Assembly: GCA_025345505.1 (NCBI GenBank)
Contig: JANVCC010000018.1
Span: 12,468,231 to 12,532,230 of the forward strand
Source: Todiramphus chloris collaris
Taxonomy: Eukaryota > Chordata > Aves > Coraciiformes > Alcedinidae
Length of the DNA stretch: 64,000 nt
Reading direction: 5' to 3'
Under the pieces are notes generated by a model, which saw nothing but the letters and a program-made list of their open reading frames with translations, was not told where the DNA came from and did no database searches. The position numbers were made by a program, and so were the translations under genes. This document shows, in pieces, positions 48,476-61,654 of the stretch; the stretch's first letter is position 1, and each line of letters begins with the position of its first letter.

Positions 48476-51356
48476 CACCAGAGGAATTTGCTTAGGAGAA
48501 CTGCCCATAGAGCACTCAAAGAAATGGCAGTGCTATCTTAATTTGTCTTCCTGGTGCCTAGGCTTTTTGATATAGTTACATAATTACATACTATTTTTCT
48601 CCACCGATCACACTGAGCATTACTTCGTTCAGAGTAGAGGAAAGGATGTGCCTCAGTGAATACATTGGGACTGTGCAGTTACAAAAAGCCTTCCTTACCA
48701 TTTTCATAGATTCTGTAGTATCTTTTACTTCAGAAGACCTCAGGTGCACAGTGGGTGAGGCAGGAGGCCATGAAATGGTGTGAGAAGGTCTTGTGAGGAA
48801 AGCAGCAAAATAATGTCTCAGGCTTGAAATATCCTGCTTCTTAGTGGTAAATAGTCAAGTTGTGATGTCATATTAGCACAACGGTGCTGCTTCTTGTATC
48901 CAAATAATTAATTCCTGGCCCAGATATCTCTCACAGATCTGCACCATACCATATAGATGCATGTAATTGTGTGCTCCTTACTTTCTAACTGCCTATATTG
49001 AGGCTCTAGGGTCTGATTTGCAGAAATTGTGTACACTCACAGCTGCCATGGCTGTCTGTGGGATGCTGCTTTGAACATCTAATCTGCTGTGTAATTCTTA
49101 GTACTCCTCAAAATCAGATTCTGTGTATCTCTGATTGAATGAGAAAATTAGTGGGCACTTTGGATGTTTGTATCTGTGTGCCTCAGTTCTCAATCTGTGA
49201 AATGGGGATGATAATTTCATCAGATGGTTGTGGAAGTAAAATCATTAGTCTAAGCAGAGCACTCAGATACTGCACTGATGAGTACCAGAAGAAAAGCCAC
49301 AGGAAATGCATAACTCTGTATTCAGAGCTGCGTTTAAATAATGTGAAGTAATGTGTTGAATCACTCATTGAGCATAAGCAAGAAAGCCACTATTGAATAG
49401 TTGCTCATTACATGGACAGTTTCCATCCTCTGCACTAACAGCAACAGTAAAGAAAAAATACTATGTGAAACTGTAATTAAAGACTGCATCAAATTCCAAA
49501 TACAAAAAAAGGCTTTTCATTATATTTGCTTTGAAAACTGCAATATTGATATTCCATAACTTCTGAATGCTTAAGTCTGTGCTCTTCATTCTGTTTCTTT
49601 TTCTATGTTAAAATTTTGGGCTACAATAACTGCTATGTCCTTTTAGCTGAATTTTATTTTCTCCACAAGTGGCTGGAAAATGAGAGTTTAAATTATTGTT
49701 TACCTGGCCTCTGGACTGCATTTTTTAACTTGGAAGCATGATAGGAGCAAACATGGACAAAATCTGTTTCTGATTCATCAAGTCCTATGCCCGTTTTTTC
49801 ATAATCCTTTTAACATGAGAGATGGATTTAATTTCCTGTGATCCTAATTTTGCTTGTGCAATCCAGTGTAGGCTTCATATCCATCTCTTTCCATAGAGTA
49901 AAACAGAATTTGAGGAAAATGACTATTTCACTGTCAATATACAGCATGGACATCTTAGTGAATACATCTATGCATAACAAATATAATTTTGTTTTTCATT
50001 CTGAAGTTTATTTAAGTTCTGTTGATATAACATTCGGGAATATAATCAACAAATCTCTATAGAAACATTTTGTTGGTATAGTTACAACAGTTACAGGCTG
50101 CAGACCTGTTCTTACTGAAAAGTGGAGACCATAAAAAACCCTTTTTACAGTGACATGCCACTGCAAATGTGGTATACCTCAGTCAATCGAACTAAAAGGG
50201 ATGCACCTTACAAATCACTGACAAGCACCTCTTAAAATATAGCAATGTTTTTTCCTGAGTTGTTGCCATTTTCTTCCATTCCATCACATGTGATAGAATA
50301 AAGTGATACCTTTCACATTCATTTATTCCCAGCAGACAACTCATCTAAATTCAATAAGGCATTGAAGAGTGTAAATAAACAAAACTTTAGCCTCAAACTT
50401 CCCAGAATTAGTGACAAATGTTCATGATCTCATGAAATTTCTTTCCAACTCTGAATAAACTGAAATGTGTGTGGTATCATCTATAAGTATCCAGAATGGG
50501 ATTAATTTTATTGAAGTTTAGAAATCTGCTGTGTATACTTCGACATCTCTGAGAACTTCATCTCCCTTTGCAGCCAGTGAAAGCATTGTAGAACCCAATC
50601 TATCTAGTATATTAGGATGTCCATTTCCAGATGAGATAACAACCAGAAATTCTCATTTCTTGGTTCACTATGAGTAACTCAAGGAATCTGAATAACTAAT
50701 TCAGACAGAAAAACATATTAGTTCATAATGTCTCAATTTGTTGTTAAATTGATAGCTATGAACACTCAAATATACTCTCTAAATTAGAGCTATTAGTAAA
50801 TTGAACTGGTGACCTGCACGGGCAGTGGAATATCCATATCTAAACTGCTAAATTATTTGAGCACTCTCTACCATGTCTAGTGCTGGGGCCACTGGGCATT
50901 TACCCTACCAGTCTTTTGGTACAAAGTGAGAGTCAGCAAGTAGCCTGGCTTAAGGGTGAGAGAGCAAGTCCAGTGTTATTTAGTTTACAAGTATGGATGT
51001 GATTTATATATACTGTATCCCAGTAAGTGAAAGGCATCCATTCTGCTCCTGAAAGGAACTTTGTTAGACGGGGACTTGTAGAAAATCGGCAATAACAAAA
51101 ACACAGTACTAAATCTGTGGAGTTATAAACAAATTTTAGCATTTGTCTCTGTCTTCTGGTAGCAGTCATACTATCTTTCTCCTCTTAAGTAGGATTTGAG
51201 CCTTTGAACAAATTTTTAATGAGCTCTGCTTTTGTGACTAATGGTTTATGGTTAGCAATACTAAGTAAGTATCTTTGAAGCCAGGATGTCATCTATTATA
51301 TCAATAAGACTGATATATGGCTTCCTGTGTGGCAAATAGTACTCAGATAGGTACAT

Positions 51357-52534
51357 CCTATGTCATTCTATGACAAGGTGACCTACCTAGTGGATGAGGG
51401 AAAGACTGTGGATGTTGTCTACCTGGATTTCTGTAAAGCCTTCGACACCGTTTCCCACAGAATCGTAATGGAAAAACTGTCTGCTCATGGCCTGTATGGG
51501 CGTACACTCTGCTGGGTAAAACACCAGCTGGATTGCTGGGCCCAAGGAGTGGTGGTGAATGGAGTTAAATCCATCTGTCAGCTGGTCACAAGTGACATTC
51601 CTCAGGGCACAGTATTGGGAACACATCTGTTTAACATCGTTATCAATGATCTTGATGAGGAGGTAGAATGCACCCTCAGTAAGTCTGCAGGGTAGGAAGG
51701 CTTTACACGGGGACTTACACTAGATTGATGGGCTGAAGTCAATGTATGAGCTTCAACATGGCCAAGTACCAGGTCCTGCACTTGGACCACAACAACCCCA
51801 TGCAATGATACAAACTCGAGGAAGAGTGGGTGGAAAGCTATCTGTCAGAAAGGGACCTGGGGGTACTGATCAACAAGCAGCTGCATATGAGCTAGCAGTG
51901 AGCTCAGGTGGCTAAGAAGGCCAACAACATCCTGGCTTATATTAGAAACAGCGTGTCCAGCACGACCAGGGAGGTGATTGTCCCTCTGTACTTGGCAATG
52001 GTGAGGCCACACCTCAAGTACCGTTCAGTTTTGGGCAACTCAATACAAGAAAGACATTGAGGTGCTGCAGCGAGTCCAGAGAAGAGCAACTAAAGTGGTA
52101 AAGGACCTGGAGAACGATTCTTATGAGGAGCAGCCAAAGGAAGTGGAACCATTTAGTCTGAAGAAAAGAAGGCTGAGAGAAGACCTTATCGCTCTCTATA
52201 ATGACCTGAAAGGACATTGCAGAGAGGTAGATGATGGTCTGGTTCTCACAAGTAACAAATGATAGAATAAGAGGGAATGGACACAAACTGCATCAGGGGA
52301 GGTTTAAACTGGATATTAGGAACTTTTTTTTCACTGAAGGAGTTGTCAGGCATTGGAACAGGCTGCCCTGGGAAGATGTTGAGTCACCATCCCTGGATGT
52401 GTTTAAAAAACATATAGATGTGGTGCTTGGGGATATGGCTTACTGGTGGGTAGGGTAGGCTTAGGGTAGGGTTAATGGTTGGACTTGATGATCTTAAAGG
52501 TCTTTTCCAACCTTGATGATTTTATGATTCTATG
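51357..52534 (+). mobile_element. CR1 LINE, 1.2-kb copy with RT remnant
   Basis: Starts within the RT domain and runs to a GATTTTATGATTCTATG terminus at 52534. Landmarks: TACCTGGATTTCTGTAAAGC, TCCTCAGGGCACAGTATTGG, GGTACTGATCAACAAGCAGC, and AGGCATTGGAACAGGCTGCC. The 5' end (AP endonuclease and N-terminal ORF2) is missing, and the copy is interrupted by stops after codon 111 of the RT fragment. Confidence 0.95.
51360..51695 (+). pseudogene. CR1 ORF2 reverse-transcriptase fragment
   Basis: 111 open codons of CR1 RT. The first catalytic-aspartate motif is present as [17 protein letters not shown], and the [11 protein letters not shown] block follows. The frame ends at TLSKSAG, just where the FADD catalytic motif should begin; that segment is deleted or scrambled here. 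It is part of the 51.36-kb CR1 copy and non-functional. Confidence 0.9.
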
Positions 52535-53629
52535 TTCTAGTTTCTCTTTCTTCTATTTCTATGCATGTGATAATCTGAGTTTAGCAGTAGATGCACTAGG
52601 AATGTAAAAGTCCCTCTAAGGCAATTAAGCTTAAAATAAGTAGAGATACATCCAAGGGATGCATTTACTGCATTTCAATGACTGAAGCAAGAGATCAAGG
52701 TAAAGAAAATGAGTGTAATGCATGCTAGAATTTGTAATATTTCAGCTATTTGAACAGTAACATCCTAAATCTCATCTCATTTTACGTGTATTCTGTGAAT
52801 ACCGTTAAGGATCCAGACTGCACTGATAATGGTGTCTTAGATATTTCAGACTTTGAAATATGCATACTAAATTTAGAACAGACAGATAATGGTAAAGCCT
52901 GGTAACTATATATACTTTCTTTTGTGCAGCAATATATGCTGACTTATCTGATCCACAGGAAAAGATGAAAAAGAAGGTAGAGGTTTACATTAAGTGAGAC
53001 AAAGCTGGATCAGTCAGTCAAAGGCCAAGTTTTTGAATGAAAAGGTAATAGGATAGGCAGGCAGCGAGTGGATTAAAAAAGAGTGATGATAATAGAGACA
53101 GTAGGGAAATGTACTGTAATGCTGAGTTCTGCAGCTGCAAAGATTAGAATGCAAAGGTGATAGCAGTAAGCAGTTTCCATTCAATGCTTTATATTCCTCT
53201 TTTCTAGCTGGGCACTATTATTTATCATCTATTTTCAGTTTCATAGCCCTTTCCTTATCTGTCTGTTAAATCCTCCCACTCCCTGCTTTTTTTAACCTCT
53301 TCAACTTGCATCTTTACTTTTTATCATTTTGTTCCCTTCTTCTGGATCATTCCCCTTTGTAAACTGACTCTCAAGTCATCTTGTTGGTGCTTCTCAGTTT
53401 GGTGTACAATATACATATGACTTTAACTCTACAGGCAATTATGTTGGAAAAAAAGAAGACAATTCATCAGGAAGTTTTGTCTGTTCATGTCTACAAGCTT
53501 CATTTCCAAAGGAACCTTTGGGCCATTCCTTCCTGTGGCATTAGCTTAGCTTTTAACACTGCTGATGTGGGTTTCTTTGAAGGAATCAGAATTAAATTGC
53601 TTCTGGAAGCCTGAGATATGATGAAAACT
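52535..53629. other. Intergenic, no gene seen
   Basis: AT-rich sequence between two CR1 fragments. No recognised element. Confidence 0.5.
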
Positions 53630-53775
53630 GATGCAAACCCTTGCTCCAAGCAGGACTGACTTTAATGTTAGAATAGGTTGTTTAGGGCCTTGTTTTAAGT
53701 ATCTCCAAGGGTGGATGTTCTGCCTTTCTGGGCAGCCTGTTTCAGTGCTTGGCAACTTCAATCTGGCAAGGCTGA
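53630..53775 (-). mobile_element. Short antisense CR1 3' fragment
   Basis: Reverse-oriented CR1. GGTTGTTTAGGGCCTTGTTT, AAGTATCTCCAAGGGTGGAT and TTTCTGGGCAGCCTGTTTCA follow the antisense order of the CR1 3' end. About 145 bp, both ends eroded. Confidence 0.75.
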
Positions 53776-56700
53776 GAGTAGACTTTGCCAGTAAAGACTC
53801 ATGCAAAGGTGGCATCGGGTATCTGTGTCTCTTTCTTTTCTTTTAGATATAAATAGTATGAGATTAATATGATGTATAAATAAGATTTCACATTTAAACT
53901 CATTTTGAAAACAAGTGAAAAAAGTCAAGTTGCTTTGTTATTTCATTTGACCTCAAAATCTTAGTGATTTCATAGGGTTAAATGCAAGTAATTTGGGAAG
54001 CTAATAACAGGTAGTGTTCACCATCACATGGACTAGCTCATCACTTAGGAGAATTGGACTGTAACAGATTGTGAAACTGATTACATTTTCTAAATTCATG
54101 CTGTGATGTTTCCCAGAAACTACCTTTCCCCCTGCAAAGATATGACAGAAAATGTACTCAATTTATACATGGTAAAACTGATACTTATTGAGGTTAGCAT
54201 AATATAATTATCAGTGGCCTAAGCCTGTAACTATAGGAGGAGATAAAATATGGGAAGTTAAAAGATATTTTGAAATTCTCTTTATTGAAATGTCTTATGT
54301 TTTCAGAAAAGGACAACATTTGATAAGATAACATTCTTTTGCTTTAATTTGTTTTGAATTTTATTTAACTTATGCAAAAAATGACTTAAGTTTTAAGATT
54401 TAGATCATATATCACCAATGAAAATTTGGGCCCTGGAAAGTCACGAAAGAGAGATGTGTCTAATTTTCACGTGGCATATGCAGTACATACTTCAGTATTT
54501 TTAGTACATTTTAAGTAGGGGTGCAAAGCATTTTGCCAACAGACTGCCAATACTTAGAGCAAGTTAATTTTTCACTAAGCAAATCTTCCAAAAATAGGCA
54601 GAGAGAGAAACATATGTGTTAATAAGTATTGTTCTACCTATTAGAGGCAGCATTTGCTTTTACTTAGAGCTTATGATTGTGAATTAATTCATCCATAATT
54701 TTGTTTCTGAACAAAAAATAACTCTATACAAGAAATTATAAAGGTCCTCAATCTTAGATTAAACAAAAAAAACAAACCAAAGAAGCTTCCATAAAATGAA
54801 ATAAAACTGCAATAAACAGAAAAAAAGAGCAAAATGTCAATCAATTAGTAGAACTACAAAGGGTAAAACAGCCAAATTAAATTCTACCTATTATATACCT
54901 GCTGTACCTTATATTAAGTACTCAAAAGTTAATATCTATGAAAGCAAAGGTCATTTCTGTAATTTTAGGAGCAAAAAGCTTTTGTTTAACCGACATCTTA
55001 AAAGCACTGACTATATAAATCTTTCAAAGTTAGAACGTTTGTGAAATATATTAAATCAATACATTTATTCAGAAAAAGCTTAAATGTACAATCTTACAAA
55101 GGTGAAACATGTTGATGTCACCATTATTCTGTGATAACTCAGTTCTTAATGCATTCAGCTGTGAACTGCCTACTGAATAGAAACAATGCCTCATAATAGC
55201 AAAATCCATTTTCAGATCAAGTGAAGAAAAGACAATTTACATGTCACCTCTACTCTGCTGCCTGGCATTGTCATTAAAGAAATACTCTCAATCAATATTG
55301 AATATATAAAAAGCATTAACATTTGTCAAACTCTACCCCTTTCAGTACATTTAGGGGTCTGACATTGTTCTCATGTATTGAAAAACCTTGTGAAAGCTTA
55401 CTGATTAAAAGCATTTCTTTGCTTTCTCAAACTTTCAATTCCAAATCATGGTAATGTAAAGACCTTGGATACTACAGAAGGCTTTGATTCATGGACTGAA
55501 GCTAGTCACAGATTAATTGCAGATCCAACATATTTACTGACTGATTTATACACAAAATTCACAGCACCTAGATTATGCTGTGTAGCCATGGGAGGGCTGA
55601 TCTTCATCCTATTTAGGCGAGGGAGGGGAGCCTGAAGGGAGCCTGAGGGGCTCTTGGACTCCTGGATGCAATGCTGAAAACCTATGAGGAGAATTTATTT
55701 TAAATATGTGCTGTTGCAAGGCTGGAAATTCAGCAGATTAAAATATAATACAACTGATGTGTGAAGGGCTACTGTAATTCCAGGGTTTTCATGGGGACAA
55801 AACAGTCAGTCCTTCTAATTGTGACAGAGTGCAGATGGTGTAATTTTGACTTTATCCTATTCTACCTCTGTTAAAATTTTCCAGCATGCATTTATGTGAG
55901 TGTTGGTCTCCAGTTTAGCTCATATATTTAGCTACAATTATCCATCATCATTATTTAGACAAGGACAAGTACTGAGCTCTATCTATAAATACCTTGAAGG
56001 GGGGGTTATTTGTTTGTTTGTTTGATTGTTTTTGTTTTGCAGTTATTTTCAGTTAGTTGTTTGTCTTTTTTTTTTTTTTTTTTTCACCCAACCATCTGTC
56101 TACATATAGTGCTAAATTTGTAGGTATTCGTTTTCTGGCTGCAAGACCAATACTTGTTGAATCAATGTTACTAAACTCTCTTAAGATCAATAATACAGAA
56201 TGATTACATTCAATCTGGGTGTTTACTGTGACTCAAACCAACTGGAAGAAGTCCCTGACCCAAGCTAAATTTCAAATTACTCAAAGGTGTTATCTGGAAG
56301 TGTGTTAGGTGGCCCAGGCCAAAAGCTTATCAGGAAACAAGCTAACATTTTAACAGTAGACAACTAAGTTACAGTAGCTTGGAATTTACTAGCATAAACC
56401 CAAGGCTGAAGGTACAATTGTTCCTAGTGCAGCTCTGTGACTTCAAATACATGTGTTAAAGTACATTAATAATATTTTTAGTAATGAAGAATAATCTTAG
56501 ACCCACATTCCCATCCAAAAAACCCTATCTAAAGTCAAGAATGTCTAATACCTGAAGACAGAAGTTGGGCAAATAAAATCTGTATCTTATAATAGGAGCA
56601 TTTCATAATACTAGGAATGTACTGAGAAATTTCAAGTGTTACTTTTCCTAAATTACATGTTCAGCCAGAAATTATTGTTATAAGACTTAGTGGCTGAAAT

Positions 56701-57820
56701 TCTACATCCTGTGTTATAAAGGAGCATACAATAATCACTGCAATTCCGTCTATTGACAATTAAAACTTTTCTTAAAGAAAGATACTAAAAATTAATATAA
56801 CATTTCTTTCTAGCTTTATTTAACTTAATTTTAATGAAATTCTGGAATTTCTTTTGGAAGAAAAGTAATCCTGAAGACTCTTGTTTGAGCAGCTGCATAA
56901 CCCACCAGAGGGACTATAAGATAAAAACTACATAATAATCTCAGACATCTTCTTCCTGAGGGAGTACTAGACTGCTCTGCAACAGTTAACTCTTTCATAA
57001 GAAGTGGCCAACATCACCGTTAGAATTCTTCCCCTTACTTCTTTTGTCAAGTGACTTATGCCATGTGAGGTACCTTCTATCAGAAGGAAGCTTCAGCTGT
57101 GAACTTCCTGTTTATATCTAGCCTAAACACCTAACTCATGTAGTCTGGGAGCTAGTGGACTGTTATGTGCTGCTTGCAGAATGTCTTTTTCATCATGTAT
57201 CTTTTAGAGAGCCTGGATGTCTGACTGTATTCATTGAACCACCCATTAAGCTAATTTTAGATATCATGAAATCTAAATTGGAAGGACCTAAGGGGCCTAT
57301 TTGGGTCTTGTTTCTATTTGCTGAAATAAATATTTAAATCTTCCAAACATCTCTATAAGAATACAAAGAATTAAAACCAGATAAATTCCAATACATAAAT
57401 ACTACCATAATTCTATCTCAAACATTATTTTCTCTCTTTTACAAGCCTTTATAGGCTCAGTTTGAATCATGACTTTAATAGGGATAAGTTTCAAAGCAGT
57501 TTACCATGGTTACTCTGGAATAAAATGCAAGGTAATATACTGTTTTTAAAAAGCTCTAGTTTCCCTCTTATGTCATCTATACTACTGACTATAAAGGCCC
57601 AGCAGTTCCCACATTTTGCAATTGCCAACTCAGTTCTGCCAACTCACTCTTGTCTCCCTGGTTATCCCACAGTCTTAGACTACTTTGTTACTGGAAAATG
57701 CTTTCACCTTCTGGATTAATTCATGCATGCCAGGCCTGTTCCAGAGTAGTATACGTGTATGCTGTTAAAGATTATCTGGTACAGTGGAACAGTGTTTATG
57801 TCTCACTGTATAGCATTTAG
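53776..57820. other. Intergenic, no gene or interspersed repeat seen
   Basis: About 4 kb of AT-rich unique-looking sequence. It contains a T-run at about 56067-56085 with a TTTG-rich lead-in, and a short duplicated GGGAGCCTGA near 55625-55650. Open frames are short. Confidence 0.5.
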
Positions 57821-59155
57821 AATCACAGAACAGTTTAGACTGGAAGTCACCTCTGAAAATCCTTTGGTCTTACATCTCCAAAAGGATTGCCAACCTAGAT
57901 GAAATTACACAGGGCCTTGCCCACTCATCTTTCAATGGTACCAAAGGGTGGAGGGTTCACAGCCTCCTGGGGCAACCTGCTGCAGTGTTTGTCTACCCTT
58001 ATGGTGAAAAATAAATCCTAATGCATATTTTGAATTCCTTTTGTTGCACTTTTGACAGATGTTACTCATTCTTTCTCTGTTCTCCAACGAGAAGAGTCTG
58101 GTTCCATCTTCCCAATAGGTAGCTTCCAACAAATATAATATCTCCCCTCAGCTATCTCTTCTTAAGGCTGAGCAAACTTACCTCTCTTCTGGTACACTGT
58201 GTGTTCCGGTCCCCTGACAATCTTTGTGGCCCTCCTCCAGGCCCACTTCTATGTTTTGCTTTGTTGTCTTGAGATATAACTGGGCATAATATCCAAATAT
58301 CATTCCACAAGTGTCAATAGAAGGAATCAAAAGAAGAATCAACTTCAACCTTCTGGCTGAATGTCTGCAAACAAGTCCTGTATGAAGTTTGCCTTCTATG
58401 CTCCAAGGAACATTCTAGTTCAGCTTCTTCAGCAAGACTCCCAGTTGCTTTTTTGCAAAACTGAATCAGCTTTCCAGCCTACTGATCAGCAGCCCCTACT
58501 GTTCCATGGGTTTATTTCATTGCAGGTGATGACACTGCATTTGCCCTTGCTGAGCTTCATGAGGTTACCGATGGTCCGTTTTTGCAGTCTGTCAAAGTCT
58601 CTTATTAGCATTCTAAGCACCAGTGTATTGATCACTTTCCACCATGAGTTTTGTTTCCTCTGAAAACTGGGTCCTGAAATTATTAAACAATATTTGCCAT
58701 AGCATTGACCTTAAGGAATCCTATTGTTAAAGTTGAAAGACTTTTTCCTGATGATCACAACACTTTGAGATCTGTCATCAGCCAGTTTTCAATCAAACTT
58801 GCAGGTCACTCATCCAGTCCATCTGTCTTTAGTTTGTCTAGAAGAATACTATGGTAAAAAGTATCTTCATGGATGCTAAGACTGCGTCAAAAGCATTGCT
58901 GAAGTCAAAGTAAACAAAATCCACTTCACTTCCCTTACTGATAGGGAAAATCTTCTTAACATAGAAGGCCAAGGTCTCCTTCGGGCCATATGTTCCACCT
59001 CTTGATGTAAGGAACAATTCTTGCCTTATATATTTTATTAATTTCAAAATGTCTGAAATCCTGTGAGAGCTGTTTTTATAGTTTGAAACAAAGATCAGCT
59101 GATGCATTTTTGAGGATGCACAAAGGCATACATGATCTGAAGGTGCAAAAGTCAC
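57821..59155 (-). mobile_element. Antisense CR1 LINE, about 1.3 kb
   Basis: Starts at the 3' end of the element (plus strand AATCACAGAACAGTTTAGAC) and continues through antisense 3' UTR and ORF2 (GGTGGAGGGTTCACAGCCTC, CTCCTGGGGCAACCTGCTGC, GACACTGCATTTGCCCTTGC) into the RT region. On the minus strand the 105-codon frame 58838-59155 contains VDFVYFDFSNAFDAV, the RT YxDF-AFD motif. Many stops and indels; non-functional. A different, older CR1 subfamily than the neighbouring sense copy is likely. Confidence 0.85.
58838..59155 (-). pseudogene. Antisense CR1 RT fragment
   Basis: The minus-strand frame of 105 codons has RT-like VDFVYFDFSNAFDAV about three quarters of the way along. The sequence on either side has lost recognisable RT blocks, so it is a decayed remnant within the CR1 copy. 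Confidence 0.6.
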
Positions 59156-59392
59156 TGAAATAGTAGGATAGGTAATGAAATTGACAATTGTGAATGACCC
59201 TGGGGTGAATTATCCTCTGAAGCACACCTAAGTTTCATCCTAGGAAGGACTAATTGATTCACTCCAGAAGAGAGTCTGAGAGTGAATAGACAATTCAGTG
59301 AATGGGTTTCTGTGAAGAAACTAGGGAAGGAAGTTTTTGACCAAAGCTCCTTTCCTTACAGCTAAACAAGACAGGTTTCAAACTTCTTCCTT

Positions 59393-59716
59393 TTGTCAGT
59401 GAGAAGGCTGCACAGTAAGCTCACTACCCTGAACTTCAGGAATTCAGACTTTGACCTCTTCAGGGATCTGCTTTGTAGAGTACCATGGGATAAAGCCCTG
59501 GAGGGAAGAGGGGCCCAAGAAAGCTGGTTAACATTCAAGGATCACCTCCAAACTCAGAAGCGATGCATCCTGACAAGGAGGAAGTCAGGCAAAAATGCCA
59601 GGAGACCTGCATGGATGAACAAGGAGCTCCAGATCAAACTCAAACCCAAAAAGGAAGCCTACAAAGGGTGGAAAAAAGGACAGGTAGCCAGGGAGGAATA
59701 CAGAGAAATTATCTGA
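59393..59716 (+). pseudogene. CR1 ORF2 fragment, region upstream of RT
   Basis: 107 codons with the CR1 linker blocks [18 protein letters not shown] and [15 protein letters not shown]. It ends in a stop (REEYREII*), after which the frame continues in register or shifted in the next pieces. Not a host gene. Confidence 0.85.
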
Positions 59717-59803
59717 GCAGACAGGGATCAGGTTGGGAAAGCCAAAGCCCTGATAGCATTCAGTCTGTCCAGGGATATCAAGGGCAACAGAAAAAGCTTC
59801 TAT

Positions 59804-60524
59804 ATGTCTGTCAGTGATAAAAGGAAGACTAGGAAAAATGTGGACCCTCTCCAGAACAAAATGGGAGACCTGGTTACCTGGGGTGTGGGGAAGGCTGAGG
59901 TACTCTATTACATTTTTGCCTCAGTCTTCACCTGCAAGTGCTCCAACCACACTGCCCAAGTTGCAGAAGGCATGTGCAGGGACTGGGAGAATGAAGAACT
60001 GCCTGCTGTAAGACAAGATCAAGTTCAAGACCATCTAAGGAACCTGAAGGTGCACAAGTCCATGAAACTTGATGAAATACATCCACAAGTCCTGAGGCAA
60101 CTGGTGGCTGAAGTGTCTAAGCCACTATGCATTATATTTGAGAAGCTGTGGCAGTCCAGTGAAGCTCCCACTACCTGGAAAAGGGGAAACATAAGCCCCA
60201 TTTTTACAAATGAGGAAAAAGGAAGATCCAGGGAAGTACAGGCCAGTCAGTCTCACCTCTGTGCCTGGCAACATCATGGAGCAGATCCTGCTGAAAACTG
60301 CATTAGGGCTCGTGGAAAATAAGGTGTCTGGTGACAACCAACATGGCTTCACTAAGGACAAATCTTGCCTGACAAATTTGGTGGCCTTCTATGACGAGGT
60401 TACAGAGTTGATGGATAAGGGAACAGCAACTGACATCATCTACCTGGACTTGTATAAAGCATTTGACATTGTTCTGCATGTCATCCTTGTCTCTAAATTG
60501 GAGAGACATGGATTTGATGGATAG
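59804..60524 (+). pseudogene. CR1 ORF2 fragment, linker to RT fingers/palm
   Basis: Two overlapping frames (59804-60322, then 60210-60524) reflect a frameshift near 60.21-60.23 kb. Recognisable blocks are [72 protein letters not shown] and [14 protein letters not shown] (first catalytic Asp). A stop follows at 60522-60524. Confidence 0.88.
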
Positions 60525-60686
60525 ATCAGTTGGTGGATAAGGAATTGGCTGGCTGGTCATACTTAAAGAGCTATGGCCAATGACTTGATGTCCAAGTGGA
60601 GACCAGCGATGAGTGGCATCATTCAGGGGTCATTATTGAGACCAGTGTTGTTTAACTTATTTGTCAGTGACATGAACAGTGGGATC

Positions 60687-60740
60687 AAGTACACCAAGTA
60701 CACAAGTTTGCCAATGACACCAAGCTGTGTGGTGCAGTCA
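60687..60740 (+). pseudogene. CR1 RT catalytic core, mutated
   Basis: Reading in the ORF2 register, the second catalytic motif, which is FADD in active CR1, reads FANDTKL (codons at 60707-60727): the first aspartate of the pair is now Asn. With the frameshifts, this confirms an inactive copy. Confidence 0.7.
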
Positions 60741-61654
60741 ACATGACAAAGGGATGGGATGCCATCCAGAAGTACCATGACAATCCTGAGAATTGTGCCT
60801 GTATGAACCTCACTAAGTTCAACAAGGCCAAATGTAATGTCCTGTACATGGATTCATGCAATCTCAAGCACAAATACAGACTGGGCAGAGAATAGATTGA
60901 GAAAAGCCCTCTGGAGAAGGACTTGGAGCTGTTGGTGTATGAGAAGCAAAACACAACCTGATAATGTGCACGTGCAGACCAGAAAGCAAACTATCCTCGT
61001 CTGCATCAAGAGAAATGTGGCCAGCAGGTCAAGGGAAGTGTTTCTTCCCCTCTACACTGTTCTCATAAGAGCCCATCTGGAGTACTGCATTCTGCAAAGT
61101 ATCCCCTGCATAAGAAAGACATGGACCTGTGGAGTGAGTCCAAAGGAGGGACACAAAGATCAGGATGCTGGAGCACCTTTCCTTACAAGACAGACTGAGA
61201 GAGTTGGGATTGTTCAGCCTGGAGGAGAGGAAGCTCAGGGAAAACCTTATTGCAGCCTTCCAGAACTTAAAGGGGGGCCTACAAGAAATCTGGGGAGGGA
61301 CTTTTTACAAGGGCTTATAATGATAGGACTAGGGATAATGATGTTAAACTGAAAGAGGGTAGATTTAGATTAGATGTAAGGAAGAAATTGTTTACTGTGA
61401 GGATGGTGAGGCAATGGCACGGGTTGCCCGGAGAAGTTGTGGATGCCCCCTCTGTGGAAGTATTCAAGGCCAGGTTGAATGAAGCTTTGAGCAACCCAGT
61501 CTAGTGGAAAGTATGCCCTGCACATGACAGGGTGGTTGGAACTAGAACAGCTTTAAGATCCCTTCCAACACAAACCATTCTATGATCCTGTGGTTGTTCA
61601 ATCTATAATATGTAAAAAGCTGGAAACCACTGATCTAGTGGAAGATAAAGTCAA

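Larger units (their letters stand above)
42654..51356. other. 8.7 kb with no recognised interspersed repeat or gene
   Basis: AT-rich sequence. Simple repeats: A/C-rich (AAAC)n at about 43657-43703, TA/CA-rich stretches at 43.35-43.42 and 44.48-44.60 kb, (TTA)n at about 47430-47449, and a T-run at 48448-48475. No CR1 terminus or LTR boundary is seen. Open frames up to 107 codons (for example 43082 and 46200) show no domain. The absence of transposons over this span may reflect constraint. Confidence 0.5.
59380..61593 (+). mobile_element. CR1 LINE, longest copy (about 2.2 kb)
   Basis: Sense CR1 covering the linker upstream of the RT domain, the RT domain, the ORF2 C-terminus and the 3' UTR, ending ATTCTATGATCCTGTGG. 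Landmarks: GACTTTGACCTCTTCAGGGA, AATGCCAGGAGACCTGCATG, GGCCAGTCAGTCTCACCTCT, CTTGGAGCTGTTGGTGTATG, CAGACTGAGAGAGTTGGGAT. The element is 5'-truncated (no endonuclease domain) and broken by frameshifts into at least four open pieces (59393-59716, 59804-60322, 60210-60524, 60837-61352). Confidence 0.95.

Noticed and set aside
51387-51626. Minus-strand 79-codon frame
   Set aside because: Antisense shadow of the CR1 RT fragment at 51360-51695.
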